Assembly (NCBI RefSeq): GCF_012273895.1
Contig: NC_052104.1
Coordinates: forward strand, 3,720,001 to 3,784,000
Length of the DNA: 64,000 bases
From: Zerene cesonia
Taxonomy: Eukaryota > Arthropoda > Insecta > Lepidoptera > Pieridae
Reading direction: 5' to 3'
Positions 20,106 through 34,005 of the stretch are shown here, one piece after another (the first letter of the stretch is position 1; every line of letters starts with the position of its first letter). Under the pieces are notes generated by a model. The model saw only the letters and a program-made list of their open reading frames with translations, had not been told where the DNA came from and ran no database searches. Position numbers and translations under genes: made by a program.

Positions 20106-23100
20106 AATACAAATATTTACATAGATTTGCGCGTTCAAACAAACAAACAAAATTTTTAGCTTCATATTAATATAAATAATAAACGTTATTGATACAGATA
20201 TGTCATATCGCTCCTTAACATTTTTTTTTAATCTCGATGAGTATCTATGAATTAACAGAGTCACTAAAGGTCGGTTCAATAGTTAAATCTTAGTATATTA
20301 GGCGAATGCGCGTTCCAAAGCGCTATTTACATAAAAACAATATTTTTTATTAGATACTTATATCCGATAGTTATTTATAACCTAAACACTGAATGTAAAG
20401 AATGAGAAAACATACGTTATCTTTTCGTGACATGTATCTATTAATAAACTGAGTGTCTATTCTTCTCGCTTATTAATATCTCCATTAAAGTTATTGTGTT
20501 TGGTAACAATACATTTTGACCATGCTTTATGGTTTGTGCCCGTCGACAACGGAAATTATGAATACATCAATGGAACAGTTTCCTTGTTATAATGTTCACA
20601 TAATGTAAACAAGGCTGGTTCTATTATAAATCAGTATATTGATTAGGAAATAAAAAAGCGAGATTTATTGTAATGACACTTGTTTCGTGTGTTCTAAGAA
20701 ATGCCATAATCTTAGATTATATGTAATATATTTTTGAGCCTTGAGTTTTTGTTTGTCATTTGTAACTAGCCGTTGTATTATGATTAATTAACTTAGTGAT
20801 ACTGTGTTATTAGGATGCATAAATATTAATTTCATATGTCAATGAGGCTCTCACCTTCGTTTTCGCAATAGGCAAATCGCACGAAATTTAAAATATTTTT
20901 ACTCATAATCACTATAAATAGATGGCAACGAGAGCGACACCATATATTAAGGTAGGTAGGAAATTAGATTTCTCATTTGCCGCTCGAGATGGCATATCGT
21001 TTGTCATACGTTGACACCTCATCTTGTCACGGTGGCCAGACTCTTTGTAAAACCAGTGGACTGGAAAGCGGATGACAAGAAGGCATGCCTTGAAAAATGG
21101 CTGTCCAATTACTTTTATGGTATGCTATTATGAAATACGGAAAGTATCTGGAAGCTCAAAGATTACAATATGTCAGTTTATAATATACGTAGGACGTAGG
21201 TTAAATAGTACCTAATATATATCATGTCATCGTATTATTAAGAGCGATTTCACGATGAGATTGAACTTTCGTTTCTGAATTCAAAACGTGACATTTAACT
21301 GAATAGCGCAAATTTTGTTTACTCATAATATATATATTAAGCTTTAACGTAAAATAGGAATTAAAAATATGTAGTAGACACGAATTGATGTTAGTTGTTG
21401 TTCAATATCAAATATCTATAACTTTATTAAGAAGAACTGATGCATTTTACTCATACATATTATGTAGGTAGGTAAGTAGATGACTATAAAGTATTTCATT
21501 AAATTGTTATAATAAAATCTTACTATAAAATGTCTTGTACATTATTGTAGTTAAAGGAGAGGTAATGATGACAGTCGTCAGTTTTAACTATCGCTAATTG
21601 ATAATTTCTTTCGTGTACGACATTGTTGTACTCAATGCCTCGCTTAAAGTTTTGTTTCAGCGTTTTGTTGAAACGTTTTGTATAAAACCTAAATAAGACG
21701 ATATATTTGTATGACGCTATCAAAATTTACCGGTCTCTTATTTAAGTACATCTTGCTCTTAACTATTTTTTATAGTCAGTTCGGGTTTACGAGTGGACCA
21801 CATGGACTATGGGGCTTTATAAACTGTCTTACTAATGCAAGTTTTATGAGTAATTTCATGGTTATTCATTTTCTCGGCAGGGGTCGAACTCGGGGTGTTG
21901 TGGCAATTCGTCGCACCCAAATTTATATTAGCCATAATATATTAGTTCAATTTTACATCTGGTGACCATTTTTTTTTCACATAACACTTATGTTCGTGAA
22001 CAAAAAATTAAAACAACACGTGACGTGAAAGTCGAATGAAATAATATCAAGTATCGCACACTTGAAGCGAAATTGCATCGCTATTAAATGAGGAGCAATT
22101 TTTAAAAAGCTCTTGAAATTTCATGACATGCAGCCATGTTAAGTTGATAATATTTCGCTTTGAAAATACGAATGTATTTATTTGTTTTAAATAACGGTAA
22201 AGGTAGTTTCTGCATTGAGGTATCTTCAGTTTCTTTTTTAATTTGAGCCTTGAATTTCAGAAAATAATTAACCACAGTACTTGATGAATCAAAACTAATA
22301 TTTTACAGAAAAATATGTGTTCATACAAAAACAGAAATGTTATTTAAAAAAAAATATTTCACTATTTGCAAACAGTATCTTCTCTGAGTGATATGTGTAC
22401 CTACTACGGGCGAAGCCGAGCTATAAGATAATTTAAAACGTGTTTAATGTAACGGAAGTATACAAGGCATTATAATTAATATTTTATAATTAACATGACA
22501 ACACTAAATATATATAGCATATGAGGTTTCTGCAATATTCCTGACATGTGAAGGCTAGTTTACGTTGATAACATCCGTGTATTCAATGTACGCCATTATA
22601 AGCTCATTTTGTCGGCTAACAGGGTGATGGAAGCTTAATTAAAATTCTGCACCATCAATCATAGGATTATTGATTTTGTGTCTTTCGCATTTGGCGCACT
22701 GCCTGTCCGTTATCAATTAGTTATGAGCTGGTGACATCGAGTCTAAATAAACGTTATGCAAATATAATAAAATAATGGGAATAGTACCGCCCATGCTTTA
22801 TTGCATTTTTTTATCACCAGTTCCAGCCAAATCGTCAAAAGCTAATTATAGAACATTAAATGCAGATTACCAGCGACCAGCGACCAGATTTATGGTAATA
22901 CGTATCTAGTAAATATTAGAAATAAAAATAGTGTTACTCATTTTCTTGATAGTATTTACTTATTACTATAATATGCTTGTTCATAATGTATTCAAATTTT
23001 TATACGGTGTAGTGTATATATATGCATATAATTTAAATTAATAAGATATCTAGTTTATGAGAGTTTCTGTCCAATCTCTTCGGTATATCTGCTATCATAT

Positions 23101-26100
23101 AAAAATAAGAGCAAAAGTTACAATCTTACAATGTACTTCACGAACGATGAATATTTTGTCAATAAAATTCAATAAGTAAAACGATTCAAAGCAATAAACC
23201 TTCATGATATAAAGGTGGATCTGATGCTATCTGTCATAATGCTTTGAGACAAAGTGGGCGCGTTATCGACGTGAGTGATGTCTGCGAATTGATATGCGGA
23301 TACAAACAATAAATATTAATTCAAGCAGTGAAATTACAGCCAATTCTATTTGTTATTTTGTTTACTAGTATGATGCTAGTTTTTATCGCATATAGGTTTC
23401 TTTATTATTATTAAAATTGGAAAGCATTTAATTTATATATTATTTGGTTCAGCAGTGGAATGAATGCTTTTGTTGTGGGGTCAATAGCTTCATTGATGTG
23501 AAAAATAACGAGCTGTTTTTAATCAGACGGAACTATGGAAGACAATATAATAAAAATGGAAGTATATTATGCGTTATGTATGTTTTTTTTTTATATAAAA
23601 TGTGCTTATTTATTTAAGAAGCACAATGCATATTCATGCGTGATCTTTCGCTACTTTTATGATTATCGTAATTTACCTTTAAGTTATAATGGAAGTTACA
23701 ATATAATAAATACTGTATGCACTATTTTTACACTGACGTTTTAGAATCTGAACTTTCAAGATTTGTAAAGTTTGTAAGAACGCTCAATTTTTCTAACAAC
23801 CTATTCACATTACTTCGTTCTAAATGTATCGTTTACGTCATCATATTTTAAACTGCACCACGATCCGATCTTGACTTTCATGAGATGCTTGTATAATTTT
23901 CTATACAATCTCAAATCTGGAGGGCAGCCAGAGCATAACTGCATTGCAGACGGCTTGTACGGCGTTTAATCTCGGAAGTATGCTATTAAATATTCCTTTT
24001 CATTCAGGTAATTATGAAATCAGAAAGTAGCGGCTAATGGATTTCGTCGTTCCTGTATGTATTAAGTGCAATTTGCTTTTTAGTGCAGTTAAATTCGATA
24101 GTAATTATCAATTATCTACCTGCGTTCAATGTTGTTGAAATGTTACGTTAAGAATTGTTTCTGTAATCGAATAATTTAGGTTGCTTTATCGACTTAATGA
24201 CTCAGATATATATAATAAAATATTGTGTAAAATATTAAATATTGTGTAAAATAAAGTCTTTGTTCCACTCTATATTCTATACCTATTCTATAATTATAAA
24301 TTTATAAGATATAAGATTAACTGCGAATCAATCGCTAACCGATTAAATTATAGGTTATTACGCATTGTCGCTGCCATAACACTCAGTGAGATGGAGGGCG
24401 TAGGTCAGAATATCATGAGGATGTCGTAGGCGGTTTTACTGCACAATAAAAGAATCCTTCGAGAAGACAGAATGCTATACAAAAGCCGGAAATAATTAAA
24501 TTTGTTGTTTTGGTCATACTGCTTCATATTTACACGATTGTCTATGTCTCCGTTTATAAACTCAATTAATTATTCACTTTGATTTTTAATTACATAGTTC
24601 ATAATTTAATTATTTAAATAAATTAATTATTTCACAGACCTCAGGCTCCAAAGACAGTAAAAAGGGTTTTTCAGGTATGCAGTTTTTTCAAATAACATCA
24701 GCAAGTTTAATTGTTCAGATATTTTTTTTTACAATACAATTTTTACTAAAACTATCCAAATTCATACTTATCAGAGTTAATAGGTGTTAATTATAGAAAA
24801 CTCCACAGTTATGTTATGTATATTTTTGTACTATCATTTAACAATAACGAAATGGAAATGTTATCCACACGAACGTAGAATGTAAACTCTTCAGCTATTT
24901 GACGGAGGCCTCAATGTGCTGTCTGACTCCACATCTTTATGGACCATTCTGGTAAACTGTTTAACGCTTTGTTTATTAACTGTTATGTCTGTGTACATCT
25001 CTTGACATTAGTTTAACTGTTCGTTGTCGTCTCGGATGGTTTAAGTTGTTTTTTGTGAAGGGAGACCATTAAATGCGTGATTTGATGAAGAGTCAAGATG
25101 GACTAGTTAGCAATTTTATAAATAGTTATTGATTTTGATTATCTTAAAATTATTGCAACTATGACCGTACCTTGCTTCACAGTCCACGGGTGAATGGCAA
25201 AAAATTCTGCGTTTTGTTTAGAGTATCAAATTTTGTATAGTTTCTAATACCATTGAAAATGAATTACACCGCCCTTGCATTACCCCTATTCCTAAGTGAC
25301 AAATTGACAAATTAGCCCTACAGAGTGATCCGTTTCCATTAAAACCATTACTAGTTCTGGGTATGGGTTTATTAAAGACAATGATATAATTTTTCGGAAA
25401 TTCCATCATTCACTTTGTCACATTTAGCTGTCTCTAGGGTAGAATCTGCGGGCAGAGTAGAGATGTGTATCATAGATTGTAATTTATTCCCCCGGGACCC
25501 TCGCACCTTTATTATTCGAAGATATATTGCTGTTTGTAATAGGTAATCTGATATCTTGTATCTGATAAATGTTTATTGGCATTCAGAATCGCAATATGAA
25601 GATCTGTGAGTATGCTTTTTATTGTCAATAATTAATAGTTGATGTTGTAAAATGTTATTATTTAATGTATTTTTACAATTGAATTTTCGTAAACCTTATG
25701 AATTGTTTATGAAAATTCACACACAGTTGCATTTCACCGTTATAATTAACTTATTTAAGTTCTTTATGATTATATTGGGTACATTAGTTGTATTAACTTT
25801 AGAGTCGGTATACGAGTATTATGGAGATAGTTAATGCATTCAACGTTAATTCTGGGATAATCATTAATGTCACGGTTATTTAGATGTGTGCATTAGTATC
25901 TATATTAGTTAATTAACATCTACATGCAGGCGATTACTTCGTGACGTATATAATGGGATTATACAGGAGGATGGATTTTTTTGTGTTTTTATATTACCGT
26001 GCTAACATTAATACCTATAGCAATACATTGATACCTATAAAATATAACAGTTTATTTTTTCAGCTTGAATTTTTAATGTATAAGAAATAAATATAGGATA

Positions 26101-27028
26101 TTATTACGAGGTTCATTATAAGTGTTAACTTTGATAATTATGAATCTCTTCTACAAAACTACAGACAAGAGAGATCAAAACAATTTTATTTTTTATTTCA
26201 TTTAATAAGGTCATCAAACCCCTTATATTATAACTTATGCCTAGAATACATATATTTAACAAATAAAAACAAATGTGACAGACAATTACAGGATAACACA
26301 AAGTGTTGATTTGCGCGAATCTGCTATCACATTTGAAAGACGCTTAGGTATATAACCACGCTCTCGCAAATTATTTGTATTTTATTATTTGCACAAACAT
26401 TTTGGTGTTTAAAAGTGATTGTAGGAAATTTTGAGCCCTAATTTATAATATTAGTTTAAAATTCAAAACCACCCTGTGTTTATCACTACAGAACGAACAA
26501 TGGTGACGTGGGATGATAATAGTGATAATTACCACATGCCCGCATTGAGGTAAAGCTGACTATTTTGTAAAATACGACTAATCATGATACTTTCGTTTGT
26601 GCTGTGTATAGTCCACCCATAATAATATTGAAGTTCTTTAGCGTATAAAATCAGCATAAGTTATTGTAATTACACCCAGATGTTATTATATGGGAATGAA
26701 GCGTCTCAATTTGATGCAAATGATTATTCTTTCATGGCAATTATGATTTACTAGCATTCCGCCCGCGGCTTTGCTGGCGTAGTCACGGATAAGATAGACT
26801 CGGGGGGTTACCGACAAAGTTCCAGTTCCCGTTAGATTTCCGGGATAAAAACTATCCTATGTCCTTTCTCGGGTCTAAAACTATCTCTGTACCAAATTTC
26901 AAAATAATCGGTTTCGCCATTCTTGAGTTATAAATAGTGTAACTAACACGACTTTCTTTTATACTTAGTCTGGCCATAAATACTGTTACACTTAATTATA
27001 AAAAAATATTACATTTGAATTTCGAATC
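20106..27028. other. Gene-poor stretch, no supported gene
   Basis: The sequence is AT-rich and its ORFs are short and unrecognised. A GC-richer island lies at about 20990-21120. There is a possible 37-base exon at 24638-24674, a trace of a Helitron end at 22400-22425 and a good reversed Helitron-like element at 26755-26965. A tract at 26165-26300 with 'caattttattttttatttc' may be a reversed LINE 3' end. Nothing else stands out. Confidence 0.45.
26755..26965 (-). mobile_element. Helitron-like or related short element, reversed
   Basis: It begins 'actagcattccgcccgcggc' and contains 'gggataaaaactatcctatg' and 'gtaccaaatttcaaaataatcggt', then ends near 'gttataaatagtgtaactaa'. This is the reverse of the 7984-type element ('aggatactttttatcgcg', 'catgaaatttggtatgaaga'). 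Confidence 0.55.
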
Positions 27029-28028
27029 NNNNNNNNNNNNNNNNNNNNNNNNNNNNNNNNNNNNNNNNNNNNNNNNNNNNNNNNNNNNNNNNNNNNNNNN
27101 NNNNNNNNNNNNNNNNNNNNNNNNNNNNNNNNNNNNNNNNNNNNNNNNNNNNNNNNNNNNNNNNNNNNNNNNNNNNNNNNNNNNNNNNNNNNNNNNNNNN
27201 NNNNNNNNNNNNNNNNNNNNNNNNNNNNNNNNNNNNNNNNNNNNNNNNNNNNNNNNNNNNNNNNNNNNNNNNNNNNNNNNNNNNNNNNNNNNNNNNNNNN
27301 NNNNNNNNNNNNNNNNNNNNNNNNNNNNNNNNNNNNNNNNNNNNNNNNNNNNNNNNNNNNNNNNNNNNNNNNNNNNNNNNNNNNNNNNNNNNNNNNNNNN
27401 NNNNNNNNNNNNNNNNNNNNNNNNNNNNNNNNNNNNNNNNNNNNNNNNNNNNNNNNNNNNNNNNNNNNNNNNNNNNNNNNNNNNNNNNNNNNNNNNNNNN
27501 NNNNNNNNNNNNNNNNNNNNNNNNNNNNNNNNNNNNNNNNNNNNNNNNNNNNNNNNNNNNNNNNNNNNNNNNNNNNNNNNNNNNNNNNNNNNNNNNNNNN
27601 NNNNNNNNNNNNNNNNNNNNNNNNNNNNNNNNNNNNNNNNNNNNNNNNNNNNNNNNNNNNNNNNNNNNNNNNNNNNNNNNNNNNNNNNNNNNNNNNNNNN
27701 NNNNNNNNNNNNNNNNNNNNNNNNNNNNNNNNNNNNNNNNNNNNNNNNNNNNNNNNNNNNNNNNNNNNNNNNNNNNNNNNNNNNNNNNNNNNNNNNNNNN
27801 NNNNNNNNNNNNNNNNNNNNNNNNNNNNNNNNNNNNNNNNNNNNNNNNNNNNNNNNNNNNNNNNNNNNNNNNNNNNNNNNNNNNNNNNNNNNNNNNNNNN
27901 NNNNNNNNNNNNNNNNNNNNNNNNNNNNNNNNNNNNNNNNNNNNNNNNNNNNNNNNNNNNNNNNNNNNNNNNNNNNNNNNNNNNNNNNNNNNNNNNNNNN
28001 NNNNNNNNNNNNNNNNNNNNNNNNNNNN
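27029..28028. other. Assembly gap, 1,000 N
   Basis: A second run of exactly 1,000 N of unknown true size. The left edge is plain AT-rich sequence; the right edge starts 'aataaatgttatttgcag', which could be the tail of a retroelement but is too little to assign. Confidence 0.98.
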
Positions 28029-29108
28029 AATAAATGTTATTTGCAGTTAACAATTTTCTTTTTTCTTTATTACAATATTTATGGCAAGACTAGGTATATA
28101 TAGATTAATGTATGTTGGAAGATAGCTTTTTCTCAATGTTTTTTTTTCTGAATTATAGAAGCGTTATATTTATAATAGTAGATATCAATAGTACTTACTA
28201 TTACCTACACGAAATATTCTCTTAACTTTTATTCAAATTTTGCAGCTTGCCTTTCTAGTAAAAATCAAATGTAAAATCTTTAAATACCAGAAAAATGGTA
28301 GGGATTAATTCGTGAGGAATGGTCGAAGCTGCGTTAAAGAAGACTTAAGTATGTTATCCAAAAGACACATAAAGAGATACATAGTACATAACTAAAAAAT
28401 AAACTCACGAGAAAAGATGCAATTTTAAAATCGCGCTTATAGAAATAAATGCAAAGAAATGTTGTTAATCACTGTGCTTTACCCTAAAGTTTCTTTAGAA
28501 TTTATTTCTTACCTGAAGTATGTTAATATGCTCTATAGCTGTTTTGTCTCGATAAGAAATCTAATATTTTCTCCCCTCATTTTGTAGTTTCGTGGAGTCC
28601 ATTAAAAGAGTCCCTTAGTATTCGCTAAATAATACACCACACGGTAACCGAGGGGCAAAACAAAACGGGAGAGTACCGGAACTAAGCATAGTGTGCCGCG
28701 GGGAATTAGAGAATGCTCTGATGTATGTAGTTGTCTATACATATAGATTATAATTAGCTATAATACTGATATAACATGGATATAATTATAACTTCGTTAT
28801 GTATGCTATTGAAGAGATTTTTCTACAGGTATGTCGAGGGAAGTTCACAATTTTACACTAAAAAAGACGGTTTTTGACCGAAATTCGCTTAGTTTAAAAT
28901 GTATAATATGCATTATATTATATGAATAAAGACTTAACGACTAACGAACTACACACACTTAGTATTTAATTAGTGTTTCCGTATATACTTACCTACTCCT
29001 GATAAACAGGTTATACTACATTGAGGGCCTGAGGTCATTTCGAATTTGAAAACTGATTATATTCAAATGAATAAATGGTTAAATGATAATTTATTTATTT
29101 ATTTTCAG

Positions 29109-29170
29109 TCTAGGCAGCCAGTAACATACATCACAGCGGTGAAGCAGTGCTCGCATTACGCAGCAGATGT
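29109..29170 (+). other. Exon-like 62-base segment (unassigned)
   Basis: A T-rich tract ending in TTTTCAG is followed by 62 bases at about 50% GC in a background near 30%, then a strong GTGAGT donor. Only one frame is open, reading SRQPVTYITAVKQCSHYAADV; the other two contain stops. I recognise no family. It could be an internal coding exon, a 5' UTR exon of a long gene, or chance. Confidence 0.25.
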
Positions 29171-32100
29171 GTGAGTGACTCATGACGACTCAATTACACA
29201 TTCGATAGTTTCTGTGCCCTTGTCGATTTGGAAACTATCGTTATACGAGGACGATGAACTGTTGCATATTTTATTGAATAACAACAATCGGACCTCAACG
29301 CTTTTGGTTATTGATTCTTTTTTACATCTATGGGTTGGGTTGGGTATGGTACAGGCTAGACCCATCGTAAAGCGAGATATATTGAGACACTCATTTAAAT
29401 CATGCAGGATAATAATGCTTTTACTAGAAATAAATTCTGACAACAATACAATATTTAGAAATTAAAAACTTTTTAACGGATTTTAAACGCGATTTATTCA
29501 TTATATGATTAACCCGCCGTTTCGAACACTTTACAGCGAGCGTGGTCACGGGGAGACTGAGATGTTATATGTCTTGTAAAAAAAAATAAATAAAAGTAAA
29601 TAGTCCAATAACTAAGTGTCCCCAATGTAAATGCTTATTTTATAGTACGATCATACGATTCAGAGCTGTCGCAAATGGCATTATACATAGTTTTCCTCGC
29701 AAAACAACGGTATATCAGTTAAACCATTCAAAACATATCCAATAAATTACAGCTGACATGTGAGAATGGTCTCCTCCACAAATGAGACAGCCGGAGAACT
29801 AAGAACATATTCTAATTTCATCTATCCTGTTCCTGTAGCTGTCCCGACCTTCCGCCTTGAGCTAAACTTATTACCTTCCATAATATACCACTTCATCCTG
29901 ACGTGTAACACTTATCTAAAAGTTCCTTGTTTTGTCCCACATCGTCGCTAAAAGGAAATACATGTACAAATAAATAAAGCACACTTAAATGCCTGACATT
30001 GTCAATCCTCGTTGATCTGATGCTCTTTTTATAGCCGGTGTGTGTTGCAGCGTTCTCGAAATTGACCCTTATCTTTGTTATTTTTTTGTCACACATGTTT
30101 CGGATTAGCGGTTCACAGAACGTTCCGATTTGTCCTACCTACCGCAGAACTATGTTATAACTTTCAGCTAATCCCGTGTAATTCATTGACGCTTTTACGC
30201 GGCAGGTTTCACGGAATCTGGCTATATTTAAACTGTACCCTGCAGAGATTTAATATGTTCAAGATGTAAGTGGTCATAAAGCGTACTTGTTAGAATTCAA
30301 TTGTAGTTTATATACACACATTTAGAAGATGCATTTATCATTGTTGATATCGTTTATAATCTGAATACTTTTTCATAACCTCAAGCTATGATGCAGGCTA
30401 CGCTTGGTTGAAGTCCAATCATATTGACTTGTCACATATAGGAAATACGATAGGTGATGTTGTATGAGATCCTAAGTAGGAGCAAGAGATTATATGTACT
30501 ACGAAACATACTTCTGTATCGTCTCATTGTTGTAGGCGTCAATATTGTTAACAGTACACGTTACTGAGAATCCAAACGCATAAAACAAGCGACCAAACCC
30601 ATTATGCATACGAACAATATGTTGTTTTGGTTGTTCAATGGTTGACATTAGACATTTCGTTTACGTGATCACCGTGGCATTTGCTTGGCGACGACAGTCC
30701 GATGTTTGTTTTTGTTTTATTAGCCAGTGGATACACAAGGGTCTAGTTAACTCTAGTTGTACGGACTTGGCGGGTGTGTTCGATGTGTACATGCTATTTA
30801 CAACATTCCAGTATTGTTACACAAAGAGTGTTGAATGCATTCCACAAATGTAATATTTGTAAGTACTGCATTCCTAAAGTCTTATTTGGAATTATATGCA
30901 ATGAATCAGAATTCGTCGATGTTTAGGGTATTATTTCAACATCTATATTTTACTTATATCCATAACTAACCTATTTCGCCTCTATATAGTAAGCACTAGG
31001 GACTAAAGGCTATAAGCTTTGATTCTTTTGTATAGAACAGTTTTGTTTAAACCAAAAGGAATATTTATTATTGCTGGAAATAACACAAAAATTGTTAAAC
31101 AGTTTATTTATGTATTTAAATAAACTGCGGTTTTTAAAAGTTACCCATTAAATGCCAATGTGATGTGATGGATCTCTGCTACTTAGTGAAAAAATAAACA
31201 AATCAAACCGAAAAATTTAAGCCACATGTTTATTCAGTATAACGTCAACAATAATATTCTTGGACTCATCCAAACATTATTTTAGTGACATTTGTTTGCA
31301 CAATGATCGTGTATATTTCTTACAAATCTGTGACGAGGCACAGCTGCAGGAACAGCTGTTATGCGAAGAGCTCTCAAGTCACTCTTTACTGAAGCATTAT
31401 TGAAGAGTTGCCTGGCACTCGTGCAAACTTTAAGTTTCTTAGGCCTTTATATTTATTGCCGAGTGGAAATGTTAACGGTACATTATTGTATGGCCTATAC
31501 GTATGTAGTACGAGGTTGTTAAATATTTATTTACTAAATTGCATTTAAATAAACATTTCAATGACATTAAAGTAAGTGAAATATGGTTTGTTTTATTCGA
31601 TTTTGAATGCAGTCTTACAATTGGCTGACATTCAATTCGAATAAAAGTCAACGGTTTTATTTCGTCTGGCGCATTCGAAATTCAAAATAGGTATTATAGT
31701 GACGTAATTGACAGCAATAGCAGTGCGGGCTCGATCGCTTCATGAAGTTTAACGAGGCGTTCACCCTTGCTGTCATGTCGATTGACTGGCGGCCAGCTTA
31801 CATTTATGACGTCTGCTGTATAGAGACATTTGCGTAGATATATCTCGGCGGGCGAATTGGGCACTGTTGACTTCTGTAATAATACTATAAATTCCATCCG
31901 ATCACTTTATCAAAATCAGTTTACCAAACAATACCATATGTATGTTTTTACTTAAATATTTTTATTGCTCTTTAGTTTTACTGATTATCATTTTAAAACT
32001 AACATTACTTGATAAAAATATTATAAAATGTAAATAGCTACACAGCATTGTTGTATTTGACTTACAATCTCGTGTACAACCGCGTGTGAAGTAGCTTCTC

Positions 32101-33959
32101 TACAGAAAATCCCATGCAGTACGCATACAAATACAATGTAAGCGTAAAGACAGTCTGAAGCTTGTGTCGGTCAAACACAAATCGAATCAATACAAACAGG
32201 GGTCAGGTTACGGTCTACACTAACGTATCAATTACGCTCCTCGATGTACACTCAGTTCGGTAGCGCTTATTGTATCGAGACAGTTTTGTTTAAAAAATCT
32301 ATTTACCCTCTGCTGATGAGTAGGAATGGGAAGTACAGTCCTAATTGTATACCGCAAAGATACATACATTTACAGTCTATATGAATAAAAAAGAATTGAC
32401 TTTCAGTTTGTATTTGGAATATCTGTAAGCAAAATTCCTTTTGCCCATATTATTTACCTGATTATTCTTTAGTGTCTACTCCATCGAGCTCTAATGGTTT
32501 TTAGAAATATAAAAAAACAAAACTTATCACATTGCTGTCCGTTAGATTAGAATTCTTCATTCATTCATTCTATGAATCAATATTTTGACGGAGAGGGTCA
32601 GGTGCTCGCATTTTAGTCAGGTTCGGCAATTTCCCAAGTGTATTGAATAACTAATAAATTACAGGAAAAAATATTGCATGTGAACGAAAATGTATGATAT
32701 TTGATATTTATTTTATAAAGCTATAATTTTTTAACATTCGTTAAATGAATTGTAATAATTTTCGTTATACAAAAACTCTAAAAGTTGCAATAGAATTTTA
32801 GATAAAAATAACATTATCCTTAATTTATACCACACGTTTTAACTCAATTCATTAAGTACGCTATTTGTATCTAAGGTATTTTCTATTTCACAATGAAATT
32901 CGGCGCAGTTTCAATTGTCCCTAAAGTTTCCTTCGGCAACGATTACCACTCTTGTATGGTCCATGTATTTTAACGAGCAATTACCAACCCTACTTCCTTT
33001 TGGTCACTTCAGTGATCTAGTACCCTTGTAATTCGCAATCGAAGAGCTGTGGTAAATTGAAACTATTGATTTATGATTTTTGTATGAATAATTTCGTATA
33101 CAATATTTGCTTTCGATTTTAAACGATTCTGTCTGATAATTCAATCTAGAAAGCACGATGAGCGTGTAAGTTCTTGATTATATATAAGATTCAGTCTAAT
33201 GCCATACCGTATGTTATAAGTAATGATAAAATAATCGTTTTCGGATAAATGAGACACCCACACAAACGTGATTTTACAAATATTGTTTATTTTGAATGCG
33301 ACAATTCTCGTTTCTTATTCCATACATAGCAAAGTTTATTGTTTATCTCCGTTGTTCAAATAATACTTTAACTATTTTATGGCTTCCTATCGATGTGAAC
33401 TAGCCGTAATTTACGGCGTAACTGCATTTTTATCTTAAAGTGCATATAAGCACCTATTAAACGTCGCCGCTGTGGTGTTTCGCTGTGAATTGACGACATA
33501 ATATTATTGGTTAAGTATATTTTTTTATTTATATTAAAGTAAGTTTGCATAATATGTACGTACTCGTTCTCTTTAAGATAGAATTACAATTAATTTAAAA
33601 TAATACAGTTTTAACAGATTTAACAAATTAAAATCTTACAGACAGTTTGTCTGTAAAATTTTAAAGATAATTCATTAATTGTTACTAAAAACTGTAGTTC
33701 CTAACCCACATAGACTTTTTAATGAATCGCACTTAGTGATTTGAAATGCGATTAAATGCAATGTGACTTTCAAAAAATTTTAAGAGTACTTTCTGCTAAA
33801 TTGGAAGGGTGTTGCTATGGTTACCATTTATATTATGCAAAGTTCAAGGTGTCCTATTATTTTAGTAAAATGAGGACCTGAAATAGATTAGTATGATTCT
33901 TCTATTATTCAATGCCAACTTTATTATATAATCAACAGTTTTTATTTTTCTTTTGTTTG

Positions 33960-34005
33960 TATACATGTCACGTTTTTATGCAAATAAAGATTTTATTTAT
34001 TTATT
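33960..34005 (+). repeat. Possible LINE 3' tail
   Basis: The string 'tgcaaataaagattttattt' followed by tatttattt repeats looks like the polyadenylation signal and short tandem tail of a LINE copy, of which only the very end remains. It could also be chance in AT-rich sequence. Confidence 0.3.

Noticed and set aside
18899..20279. Long ORFs across the first N run, both strands
   Set aside because: Open only because N is translated as unknown. The only real coding signal is the short LINE piece before the gap.
26992..28103. Long ORFs across the second N run
   Set aside because: Artefact of the gap; the flanking residues are AT-rich noise.
29175..29465. Overlapping ORFs on both strands (96 and 88 codons)
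   Set aside because: Both strands open over the same stretch, with no recognisable protein on either; chance in a stop-poor patch just downstream of the exon-like island.
31694..31897. 67-codon minus-strand ORF in a GC-richer patch
   Set aside because: Composition is gene-like, but there are no splice sites at the ends and no family features, so I leave it as unexplained sequence and do not call a gene.
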